Source of the DNA: Deltaproteobacteria bacterium UBA4427
GTDB taxonomy: Bacteria; Myxococcota_A; UBA9160; UBA4427
Assembly: GCA_002390675.1 (NCBI GenBank)
Contig: DGPZ01000031.1
Location: forward strand, 1-10,997
DNA length: 10,997 nt
Direction of reading: 5' to 3'
The translations under genes and the position numbers were made by a program. Below the pieces are notes generated by a model. That model saw only the letters and a program-made list of their open reading frames with translations. It was not told where the DNA came from and did no database searches. Below are positions 1 to 6,423 of the stretch, in pieces; the first letter of the stretch is position 1; each line of letters opens with the position of its first letter.

Positions 1-1325
1 TTCACACCGCCTGTGATGTCACGAAGAATTCCTCCTTCGACGTTGTTATCGTCGAGGTCCAGATAGGACGCCCTAACTGCTATCTCCCATGCGCCCCAAT
101 GCCCCTTTTTGGGATTGAAGTTATGCCGTGGCTCCATCCGGCCAAAGGCGCCCGTCTTCTTTTTGTAAACTCGGTGTTCTCCTGTGAGAGAGAGGGTCGC
201 CATTCCATAGGCGCCCCACAAGAATGCCCCACCCTCCTCTCGCTTGTCATTTAAGTTGGATCCGGTGAATTCGCCCTGAAAGGAAACCGGCCCTGCCACG
301 TAAGCCAATTCAAACCCGAATAGCTCCTGGCCCCGGGACTCGCGCTGGAGTTCCTTGCGGTCGTCGGCGTCCCCTTTGCCTTCGCCTACTCCCCTTCCTG
401 GAGAGGTGTCAAGCAGCCGGCCAGCGAGATGGGCCTCGGGCCGGGCGCGGTATCGAAATGTCGCGTCTCCCTCCCGAAACTGATGCACGTAAGACATCCC
501 AAGGTGCACATAGTGCGAACCACCCTTGTTATAGAATGGGAGCACAGTGACTCGAGCCCCGACGTCGTATCTATCGTCGTTGCTGAAGCCGAACCCAACG
601 TCATCCGTTTGTCGAACAGCCGCGACGGTCCAGGTCATCCGCTTGTCAAAGGGTGCGTTCGAGAACTGAAAGCCTGTGCCGCGCCGTGGCGACAGAGCAA
701 TCGGAAGCCCGCGCTCCATGAACGTGATGTACTTAGAACTCGTTTGAAACTCGAGAGAGAAAGGCTCTTTGAATTGGCCGATCGTCAGCGTGCCCAGAGG
801 TCCGAGGTCTTCGACTGATACCCAAGCACCCTTCATTTCCGCATTTCCGTTCGAAAAGTCAACTTTAAGATTGAATCCAAATCGGTCGTATAACTTTCCG
901 GAAAGCGCGACTCGCGCGCGGCGGAATTCCGTACCCGCTCTAGTCGATTGGCCGCCCTCCATTTCTTCATCGGGATAGATGAGAGCCCAATCGTTTTGGA
1001 ACTGGGTTGCGATCTTGAACTTGTGTCGCCCATCATTCCGCGAGAATCTGAGACCATTGTCCCAGCGAAAATCCCAGTCCTTGGGGCCTCCAGCAGACGA
1101 GCGCCCCCCTTTCCGCTTACGTTCTTTCCGATGCCGCTTCTCTAGCTTCTGATAGGCCTCATCGCTCAGTTGGCCCTCTTCGTGGAGAGTACGAAGCAGT
1201 TCCTCGGTGATCGTTTCCTTCTTATCCGATTTACCTTCTTTGTGGTCGGTCGCGTGCGCGCTCAGACCAGCGAAGCCCAAGAGAGCCGAAAGCAATATGG
1301 CGACTAACGCATTCCCGTGTGACAT
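1..1325 (-). CDS. OprO/OprP-type phosphate/polyphosphate-selective porin (3' end outside window)
   Basis: This frame stays open from the ATG at 1325 to the left edge, giving 441 full codons with no stop, so the C-terminus is missing. The N-terminus is a signal peptide: a hydrophobic stretch at residues 6-22 ends in A-H-A, with likely cleavage after residue 25. Residues 27-75 form a highly charged, probably coiled segment ending in a basic cluster (R64 to R75). The barrel follows with Porin_O_P-like blocks: GLRFSRNDGRHKFKI (91-105), EFRRARVALSGKLYDRFGF (133-151) and TIGQFKEPFSLE (181-192), then alternating beta strands. Family members form trimeric outer-membrane channels for phosphate or polyphosphate through rows of basic residues; that selectivity is family knowledge and is not shown here. 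The start lies 2 bp after the adaptor gene's stop, with a GGAG element inside that gene's last codons. It is the last visible gene of the VTC operon, which supports a phosphate-polymer role. Some relatives have other substrates, so specificity is uncertain. Confidence 0.85.
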   Translation of the reverse strand, partial: MSHGNALVAILLSALLGFAGLSAHATDHKEGKSDKKETITEELLRTLHEEGQLSDEAYQKLEKRHRKERKRKGGRSSAGGPKDWDFRWDNGLRFSRNDGRHKFKIATQFQNDWALIYPDEEMEGGQSTRAGTEFRRARVALSGKLYDRFGFNLKVDFSNGNAEMKGAWVSVEDLGPLGTLTIGQFKEPFSLEFQTSSKYITFMERGLPIALSPRRGTGFQFSNAPFDKRMTWTVAAVRQTDDVGFGFSNDDRYDVGARVTVLPFYNKGGSHYVHLGMSYVHQFREGDATFRYRARPEAHLAGRLLDTSPGRGVGEGKGDADDRKELQRESRGQELFGFELAYVAGPVSFQGEFTGSNLNDKREEGGAFLWGAYGMATLSLTGEHRVYKKKTGAFGRMEPRHNFNPKKGHWGAWEIAVRASYLDLDDNNVEGGILRDITGGV

Positions 1326-1327
1326 CT

Positions 1328-2194
1328 CTAGATCACTCCGTTACGGAAGTCGAGCGCGACCACCTGCCCATTCACGAGCCGGCAATCTCGCGGAATAGTA
1401 ATATGAACTGGCATACCATGAACGGCGCTCCCCAAAAACTGTCGAAGCTGGCTGGGGGCTTTTTTGACCTCGGCGCCTCGGCTCCGAACTTTCCCTGGAA
1501 CGCGACACGCAACCGTTGGGGCGCTCGTCATGTACGCCGCAACCCCATTTGCGATAGCCGAAGCGTCAACAGTTGACGGGACGTAGGCGATAATTTCATC
1601 CGCGAACTCTGGCATCACTGATGCAACCGAGCCCCGCTTAGGAATCGAAGCACCAAGCCAAGTGACCTCCGAGATGATTCCGGCGAAGTTCGATGTAACC
1701 GTCAGCGACGCTCGATCCTCGATAAGTCGAGCTCTTCTTCGTTGCAACATCTCGACTCTCGCTTCTAGACCAAGCCAGTGCTGCAAACTGCCCGGCGCTA
1801 CGGTGTCTGACGATCGCGTGTTCGCGAGGCCTGCCTCGTGCGTGAGCTGCTCAATCTCGAAGTCCGTGCGGGCAAGATCTTGGTCGATTTCGTCAGGGGA
1901 TAATTCGACGAGAGACATACCGACCTCGACTCGGTCCCCGCGTTTCACAAAGACCCGTGTAACAAATGAGGACACAGGGGCCGGATGATCGACCCGGCCG
2001 GCGACCGCAACGCCATCCGCGTGAATCGTTCCCGCCGAGAGTCCGATCAGATAGAAGAAGAGAATGGTACTCGCTGCGAAGACGACGATCCCGACGGGTC
2101 GAAGACCGATCACATCGAAGAATGAATCGCTATGTCGAAGTAAACTTTTTATTTTTGAAGAACGTGTGGATGTCATCGTTGCCGCGTCTTCCAT
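1328..2194 (-). CDS. HlyD/membrane-fusion-like periplasmic adaptor protein, short form
   Basis: This 288-residue protein has a cytoplasmic N-terminus (about 1-32), one membrane helix (about 33-55) and a periplasmic remainder. Residues 60-100 (VAVAGRVDHPAPVSSFV, then VKRGDRVEVGMSLVEL) look like the first half of a biotinyl-lipoyl-like barrel. Residues 100-163 form a short charged helical hairpin. Residues 165-195 (NFAGIISEVTWLGASIPKRG) match the second lipoyl half, followed by a beta-rich domain. This is the layout of HlyD/EmrA-type adaptors, which bridge an inner-membrane transporter to an outer-membrane channel. It is shorter than typical members (roughly 350-400 residues) and its hairpin is reduced. 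No ABC, MFS or RND pump gene lies nearby; the neighbours are a DUF4956 membrane protein and a porin. The ATG at 2194 follows the upstream stop by 8 bp with no strong Shine-Dalgarno sequence. The in-frame ATG at 2176 is a possible alternative that would leave the helix intact. The family assignment is fairly sure; the transported substrate is unknown. Confidence 0.75.
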   Translation of the reverse strand: MEDAATMTSTRSSKIKSLLRHSDSFFDVIGLRPVGIVVFAASTILFFYLIGLSAGTIHADGVAVAGRVDHPAPVSSFVTRVFVKRGDRVEVGMSLVELSPDEIDQDLARTDFEIEQLTHEAGLANTRSSDTVAPGSLQHWLGLEARVEMLQRRRARLIEDRASLTVTSNFAGIISEVTWLGASIPKRGSVASVMPEFADEIIAYVPSTVDASAIANGVAAYMTSAPTVACRVPGKVRSRGAEVKKAPSQLRQFLGSAVHGMPVHITIPRDCRLVNGQVVALDFRNGVI

Positions 2195-2202
2195 GGTCGT
2201 GA

Positions 2203-2895
2203 TTAATATTCCGAAGTCGAATCTTGAAGCATCAACCGGGTCTCTTTCGCACGCGCTCCTTCGCGAAGCCCCTGGAGCAGCCTCGAACTATCATCGGGAT
2301 CAAAAAACTTCACTTGGTACATGTGCTCAGAGAGCTGCCCCGAGTCGATGTCGACCGTGCTGAGCAATACGCTGCGACGGCAGAAGTCGCTCAGCAGCTG
2401 CCGAACTGCGGACTCGCCCTCCTGCCCCGGCGCAATGTGAAACCGCAGCACCCCGTCAAAGCGTCTCCTAGAACCGAAGGGCCCCGTTGCTAGATAAAGG
2501 GCGATGCCCGAGAACACCAACGTTCCAAGGATGCCGACCATCCAAGCTTCGACCCCGCTCGATACGCCGAGCGCCGCTGCACCCATCACAAATACGAGAT
2601 CTCGAGAAGTCTTGAGGTCCGTTCTGAAGCGGATCATCGACAGCACGCCAAAGAGTCCAATGCCCGCAACGATTGAGTGATTCATCGCGAGCACCAGTAC
2701 AGTCGCTGCGACGCAAACGAGCACGAGCGTATGGCTGAAGCCGCGCGAATAGCTCAAGCCGACGTATGTCCGTTCATAGACCCAAGCCAAGGCCTGCCCG
2801 AAGACGAAAGCGGCGAGTAGTGCAGAGAATGGGCCGACCCAAGTCCCCGCTGCGGCTGCGTTCGCCACCCACGGACCTAACATATTCGCGTTCAT
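2203..2895 (-). CDS. DUF4956 inner-membrane protein
   Basis: The protein has 230 residues. About four hydrophobic segments (near 20-40, 54-72, 76-88 and 102-136) are followed by a soluble C-terminal domain (146-230) with alternating strand and helix pattern. The loop GLFGVLSMIRFRTDLKTSRDL (80-100) is the hallmark of DUF4956, whose members carry an RFRT..K..RD signature resembling MgtC-like proteins. The family has no established biochemical activity but recurs beside VTC polyphosphate-polymerase genes in bacteria, as it does here. The start was placed at 2895 because its ATG overlaps the VTC stop as ATGA, with GGGAG about 8 bases upstream. A longer in-frame extension to 3027 would overlap the VTC gene by 136 bp and adds non-homologous residues. 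The overlap implies translational coupling and probably complex formation with VTC. By analogy with eukaryotic VTC, where polymer is passed through the membrane as it is made, this could be the translocation partner; that is inference. Confidence 0.85.
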   Translation of the reverse strand: MNANMLGPWVANAAAAGTWVGPFSALLAAFVFGQALAWVYERTYVGLSYSRGFSHTLVLVCVAATVLVLAMNHSIVAGIGLFGVLSMIRFRTDLKTSRDLVFVMGAAALGVSSGVEAWMVGILGTLVFSGIALYLATGPFGSRRRFDGVLRFHIAPGQEGESAVRQLLSDFCRRSVLLSTVDIDSGQLSEHMYQVKFFDPDDSSRLLQGLREGARAKETRLMLQDSTSEY

Positions 2896-3689
2896 CCCAG
2901 TGCTCCCAGAGAACGAGACATGCCTATATTGGATCCTTGTGACCGTTGGTTGAGGCATGTACCGATTGAGTATTTGGAGAAGCTTGTCTGCTCCAATTGG
3001 TTTCGATGGATGAGATCCGTCAGCCACTCCGGAATGGCGGCCGTTTCACATTTGAGTTCGAGAACGACCGGGGCCGTGGGCAGGCTGAGGCGCCAGTGAT
3101 CGTCGAAGCGGCACCATCCGTGATCATCAGGAAAGAGATCCCAGTCGAGCGTGGGCCGTACCCGAATATTTCGGTCGAACGTCACACGAGCATAAGCATC
3201 GATCTGCGACTCATATGCCTCGCGCTCGTAGCGAACGCTGAGCTTCGGCATCGCGCCGGATCGCGCCGCGATCATCGCGAACTCATCGAGGGCGGCCCTG
3301 CCCTGGCCAGCCACTAGGCTCAGTGGGGCAATCCCTTGGACGGCTTCGCCGATGTCCTTTTGATCCACGACCGTGCGGCGCTTTTCGATCACATTGGACC
3401 GGCGACGCTTGATTTCGAGGGTGGCGATGGAATCTGCCGAATAGGTGCGTACGCGAAGCTTCACGCGCTCCGGATCGCCGCGTTCCTTCGCTTCATGAAA
3501 GGCGAGCCCGGGCGAATCGAGGTAGAGCGAGTTGATGACGTAGCCGTTGCTCCCGGCGCGACGTCCCGGGGTGCTATGCCGATCTGCGCTGCAAACGCCG
3601 CTGATTTGCCGGCGGATTCGATCGGCCACAACTTCGTCGATCAAGTACTTCAACTCGAGTCTTTCGAAATTAAGTTGTGTCGCGGTCAT
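2892..3689 (-). CDS. VTC-domain polyphosphate polymerase-like protein
   Basis: This 265-residue cytoplasmic protein lacks a signal peptide or membrane segment and is made up almost entirely of a VTC domain, a member of the triphosphate tunnel metalloenzyme fold. The tunnel-lining motifs are all present in order: ERLELKYLI (9-17, K14), INSLYLDSPGL (52-62), ERVKLRVRTY (74-83, with K77, R79 and R81), LEIKRR (91-96, E92 and K94), KRR (103-105), SVRYER (151-156), VVLELKCE (208-215, E211 and K213) and SFSKYSIG (236-243, K239). In yeast Vtc4 the equivalent basic residues bind the polyphosphate chain and the acidic ones bind the metal, and ATP gamma-phosphate is transferred to the growing chain. The protein is therefore expected to be catalytically competent. 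The bacterial product could be polyphosphate or another phosphate-containing polymer. It is the first gene of a four-gene operon, with its ATG about 42 bp after the predicted transcription start and a GAGG element about 11 bases upstream. Confidence 0.9.
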   Translation of the reverse strand: MTATQLNFERLELKYLIDEVVADRIRRQISGVCSADRHSTPGRRAGSNGYVINSLYLDSPGLAFHEAKERGDPERVKLRVRTYSADSIATLEIKRRRSNVIEKRRTVVDQKDIGEAVQGIAPLSLVAGQGRAALDEFAMIAARSGAMPKLSVRYEREAYESQIDAYARVTFDRNIRVRPTLDWDLFPDDHGWCRFDDHWRLSLPTAPVVLELKCETAAIPEWLTDLIHRNQLEQTSFSKYSIGTCLNQRSQGSNIGMSRSLGALG

Positions 3690-3730
3690 ATGCTGGCCAT
3701 CCTCTGAAGTCGGCTTGAGTAATCTTCAAG

Positions 3731-3765
3731 AAATGGGAATATATTCCCAAACTTTAAGAAATCAA
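3731..3765 (-). promoter_or_regulatory. Predicted sigma70-like promoter of the VTC operon
   Basis: On the minus strand a -35-like TTGATT (3765-3760) is followed after 16 bases by TATATT (3743-3738), which matches five of six consensus -10 positions. Transcription would begin near 3731, leaving a leader of about 42 bases before the VTC start codon. The -10 box lies inside a perfect palindrome. This is a visual prediction only. Confidence 0.5.
3734..3749. promoter_or_regulatory. 16-bp perfect palindrome, candidate operator
   Basis: TGGGAATATATTCCCA equals its own reverse complement across all 16 bases. It covers the -10 element of the VTC operon promoter, the position expected for a repressor that blocks polymerase. 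The palindrome has no loop or flanking T-run, so a terminator is unlikely. It does not match the PhoB box as usually written (CTGTCAT direct repeats). The cognate regulator is not encoded in the visible neighbourhood. Confidence 0.5.
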
Positions 3766-4252
3766 GGCATAGCCGAAGATTATGCGGGCTTTTCGACATA
3801 ATCCGACCACACCAAAATGCGCAGCGCCTTAAAGTGATCGGTCACCCAAGAGCCGGTCCTGAACTTAGTAAGCTTGTCCAGTCGAGATGGGCGCACCCAA
3901 GGCGCCCTGCTCAAAGCGGGTTCCGTCACCAATCAGCCTGTTCGACCAGAGGGTTTGTCGGGGCCTGTCGTTCAGGGGCCTGGTCGGCCCGGAAGCCAAC
4001 AGGCGGCGATGCCTGCGCGGTCATGTCTAAAGGCGAGAGTGTCGCTCCAAGCCGCTCAGCCTCTAACAGAGCTCACAAGGCAGTGCGAAAACTACTACGG
4101 TGGGGAATATACCACAACCTCTCCCGCATGATTGTCTTCTATCCCGTAAAAACCGCTTTTTTTCCGTGCTCACCCACGATTCCACCGCATCACACCGATC
4201 CAGCCTCCGCCCGCGCCCTGCCACTGAGCAGGGAGTTCCGAGGCCCATCCGC
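3766..4252. other. Intergenic stretch without a supportable gene
   Basis: About 490 bases separate the sulfatase stop from the VTC promoter. Open frames exist on both strands, but their translations are low-complexity, rich in Arg, Pro and Ser, and carry no recognised domain or convincing ribosome binding site. A short GC-rich hairpin-like element (GGCCTG, then CAGGGGCC, around 3962-3980) and an A-tract/T-tract element (4148-4164) are present. Neither makes a clear terminator. It may be degraded coding DNA or a spacer. I see no tRNA, insertion-sequence end or attachment site. Confidence 0.5.
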
Positions 4253-6028
4253 TCAGCGGCTCGGTGCAGTCGGCGAGGCTCGGTGGAAGAGATAAAAGAA
4301 GAGTAAAGTCACCACCATCAATACCCCCACCAGTATTCCAGGTCGGGCCCGGTTGCCGAGGCCATTGATCGCGACCTGCCTTTGCGGATCGTATCCAGAA
4401 GGGACTGGCAGGACCCCGTTGCGCTTCGCGTACGACTGATACTGTGAGAGCATTCGCTGTAATTTCGCAGGATACACACCGGCCAGGTCGGTCGTCTCGC
4501 CGGGATCCCGGGAGATGTCGTAGAGACGCCATTCCCCGTCGCCTACCGGCCCCCGGTTCCTCACTATCTTGTAGTCTCCCTGAAAGAGCGCGGCGTGCCC
4601 CGCAAGCTCCGTTCCGACGACATCGGTCGGCTCGTAGACGCGATCAACTCGGCCCTCAACCAGGGGAAGAAGGTTGCGACCGATCATCGGCTCGACGACC
4701 CGCCCGCCATAACGATCGCCAGGCGGATCGGCGCCAGCCAGCGCCAGAATGGTCGGGGAAAGGTCCGTCACCCAGCTGAACGCAGACTCGATTCGCCCGC
4801 CGCCCAGGATCGGCGCCCCGGAAATGATCAGCGGTACCCGAAGCCCGCCTTCGCCCAGGTGGAACTTGTAATAGGCGAGCGGAGATGCAGCGGCGCTCGC
4901 GAAGGACGGGCCGATGGAATTAAAGCTTCCCTTCAGCCCGAGGGTCTCATAGTCCGTCGAGTAGCCCTGCCGACCGAGGGCTATTCGAGTGAGCAGTGAC
5001 TCCGGATTTCCCGGCCCAGCCGCCTCGCTCCCGTTGTCGGAGGTGAAGATGAAGACCGTGGTCTCGTACTCACCGATCTCCCGCAGGTGCTCGACCAGCC
5101 GCCCTATGTGAAAATCCATGGCCTCGACCATCCCTGCATACACGGCCATTCGTTTCGCCTGGTACCGCTTCTGGTCAGGAGACAGCGCGATCCAATCCCC
5201 GGTGGTCGACATGGCAACCATGCCTGCATCCTGAGGAACCATACCCATCGCGGCGGCGCGGCGGCGACGCTCGTAACGCAGACGATCCCACCCCTCGTCG
5301 TAGACGCCCATGTACCGGTCGGTGAACTCCTGAGGTGCCTGCACCGGCAGGTGAACTGCCTGAAACGGCAGATAGGCGAAAAACGGTCGACCGTCGCCCT
5401 GCTGACTGTCGATGAACTCGATCGTCTTGTCGACGAGGAAACGTGACGAGTAGAAGTCGTCGGGGAGTTGAGCCTCTTCGCCGTCCGCGAACCAGTTGGC
5501 CTTGTCGTAGATCGGGAGGTACGGCTTCTGTTCCCAATTATCGGCGCCGCTATCGGCGAGCACGAATGTCCGTTCGAAACCGCGCTGGTTCGGGAGCAAA
5601 TCCGGCGTCATGCCCAGATGCCACTTGCCGGCAATGTAGGTGCGGTACCCGGCATCCTGCAGGAGCGTCGCGACGGTAACAACGCTGCGGCCCAGCGTGC
5701 CCTCGTTTCCCGGCCGCTCACGGTGCTCGGGTGGCAACATTTCCGGGATATTAGGTACCCCGGCACGGTGGCTGTCGACACCGGTCAAAAGCATCGCTCG
5801 CGAAGGCGCGCAACTCGCAGCCGTGTGGTAGTTGCTGAAACGCACGCCTTCCTCGGCGAGTGCTGTGATCGCGGGCGTGGCGATCTCGCCGCCGTAGGGC
5901 GCGACGTCGCTGAAGCCAAGATCGTCGGCCAGGATGAGCACGACGTTCGGCCGCGGGGACTCGGCCCATGTAGGCGGCGCACCGATCAAGGCGCAGGCGG
6001 ACACGAGCATCGCAACGAACCGAGACAT
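4253..6028 (-). CDS. Arylsulfatase-family sulfohydrolase, exported and membrane anchored
   Basis: The protein has 591 residues and should hydrolyse sulfate (or related) esters outside the cytoplasm. A signal peptide (1-22, ending PPTWA) precedes the sulfatase core. Visible active-site elements are NVVLILADDLGFSD (28-41; metal ligands D35 and D36), the formylglycine signature C73-A-P-S-R77, GKWHLG (134-139; K135, H137), H226, FTSDNGSE (328-335; D331, N332) and K388 in YYKFHLGEGG. The order matches Pseudomonas AtsA-type arylsulfatases. Cys73 needs oxidation by a maturase (FGE or anSME), and none is encoded here. A hydrophobic helix at 565-581, followed by a short tail, suggests a C-terminal membrane anchor. 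The start at 6028 was chosen for its GGAGGT ribosome binding site 10 bases upstream and the signal peptide; an upstream frame extension to 6196 would overlap the preceding gene. It lies 5 bp after that gene and ends the five-gene operon. The natural substrate is unknown. Confidence 0.92.
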   Translation of the reverse strand: MSRFVAMLVSACALIGAPPTWAESPRPNVVLILADDLGFSDVAPYGGEIATPAITALAEEGVRFSNYHTAASCAPSRAMLLTGVDSHRAGVPNIPEMLPPEHRERPGNEGTLGRSVVTVATLLQDAGYRTYIAGKWHLGMTPDLLPNQRGFERTFVLADSGADNWEQKPYLPIYDKANWFADGEEAQLPDDFYSSRFLVDKTIEFIDSQQGDGRPFFAYLPFQAVHLPVQAPQEFTDRYMGVYDEGWDRLRYERRRRAAAMGMVPQDAGMVAMSTTGDWIALSPDQKRYQAKRMAVYAGMVEAMDFHIGRLVEHLREIGEYETTVFIFTSDNGSEAAGPGNPESLLTRIALGRQGYSTDYETLGLKGSFNSIGPSFASAAASPLAYYKFHLGEGGLRVPLIISGAPILGGGRIESAFSWVTDLSPTILALAGADPPGDRYGGRVVEPMIGRNLLPLVEGRVDRVYEPTDVVGTELAGHAALFQGDYKIVRNRGPVGDGEWRLYDISRDPGETTDLAGVYPAKLQRMLSQYQSYAKRNGVLPVPSGYDPQRQVAINGLGNRARPGILVGVLMVVTLLFFYLFHRASPTAPSR

Positions 6029-6033
6029 TCGAC

Positions 6034-6423
6034 TTACACCTCCCGAGCGAGCTTGGTCGATGCAAGCAGAAGAAGTCCGCCGATTACGATCTCGGGAACA
6101 ATCATCGGAATCATGAGCGCAGCACCGTGGAAGAGCCAGGCCAGGACTCGCAAGACGGCAACGAGAAGCAGCAGGATCGCTGGCGCGATGAACCATGTTC
6201 GCTCGAGGGTGACGAGTGCGGTCAGGATCATCAGTCCCATGCCCAGGAACAGTGCCCCCACGTCACCGACTTGAGAGCTTCGTGCCGCGCCATCAAGCAG
6301 CGGCATCGCGAGGCCCTTCGCGGCTCCGGCGGGCGCGACGGCGAATCGAAGGCCGGTCACGAGGAAGCCAATCGCCGGAAGGAAAAGAAAAATGCGCAGC
6401 GCTCTCTCGAGAACGTTACTCAC
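6034..6423 (-). CDS. Small four-helix membrane protein, DUF4345-like
   Basis: The protein has about 129 residues, most of them hydrophobic, with four predicted membrane segments and short loops. The pattern of an N-terminal helix, then PAGAAKGLAMPLLDG, SSQVGDVGALFLGMG, a TW(F)IAPAILLL helix, RVLAWLFHGAA and a last helix is what I associate with DUF4345-type proteins. That match is from memory and is not certain. The start was set at the GTG at 6423, whose GTGA overlaps the DJ-1 gene's TGA stop, a typical translational coupling; a longer GTG start at 6435 is possible. No strong Shine-Dalgarno sequence precedes it, which fits coupling. The stop is 5 bp before the sulfatase start. No function is established; its position suggests a membrane accessory of this operon. 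Confidence 0.65.
   Translation of the reverse strand: MSNVLERALRIFLFLPAIGFLVTGLRFAVAPAGAAKGLAMPLLDGAARSSQVGDVGALFLGMGLMILTALVTLERTWFIAPAILLLLVAVLRVLAWLFHGAALMIPMIVPEIVIGGLLLLASTKLAREV

Noticed and set aside
4100..4115. GTGGGGAATATACCAC, sharing GGGAATATA with the palindrome at 3734-3749; possible second operator
   Set aside because: Only the outer four base pairs are symmetrical and no promoter elements flank it, so the shared 9-mer may be chance.
3834..4130. Possible group II intron or insertion-sequence remnant
   Set aside because: I looked for a domain V-like hairpin, intron boundary, terminal inverted repeats and transposase motifs and saw none.
4148..4164. A-tract and T-tract around CCGC as a terminator after the sulfatase gene
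   Set aside because: The only possible stem is A:T pairs with a 4-base GC loop; there is no GC-rich stem, so a Rho-independent terminator is not supported.
3834..4295. Plus-strand open frame of 153 codons between the two minus-strand operons
   Set aside because: Its translation is rich in Arg, Pro and Ser without any domain pattern, has no clear ribosome binding site, and runs into the sulfatase 3' end on the other strand.
6029..6196. Longer N-terminus for the sulfatase
   Set aside because: It overlaps the small membrane protein gene by more than 160 bp, is not signal-like, and the internal ATG at 6028 has a near-ideal ribosome binding site.
5468..6274. Long plus-strand frame of 268 codons
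   Set aside because: It lies opposite the sulfatase, which has a full active-site motif set and signal peptide; the plus-strand translation shows no domain.
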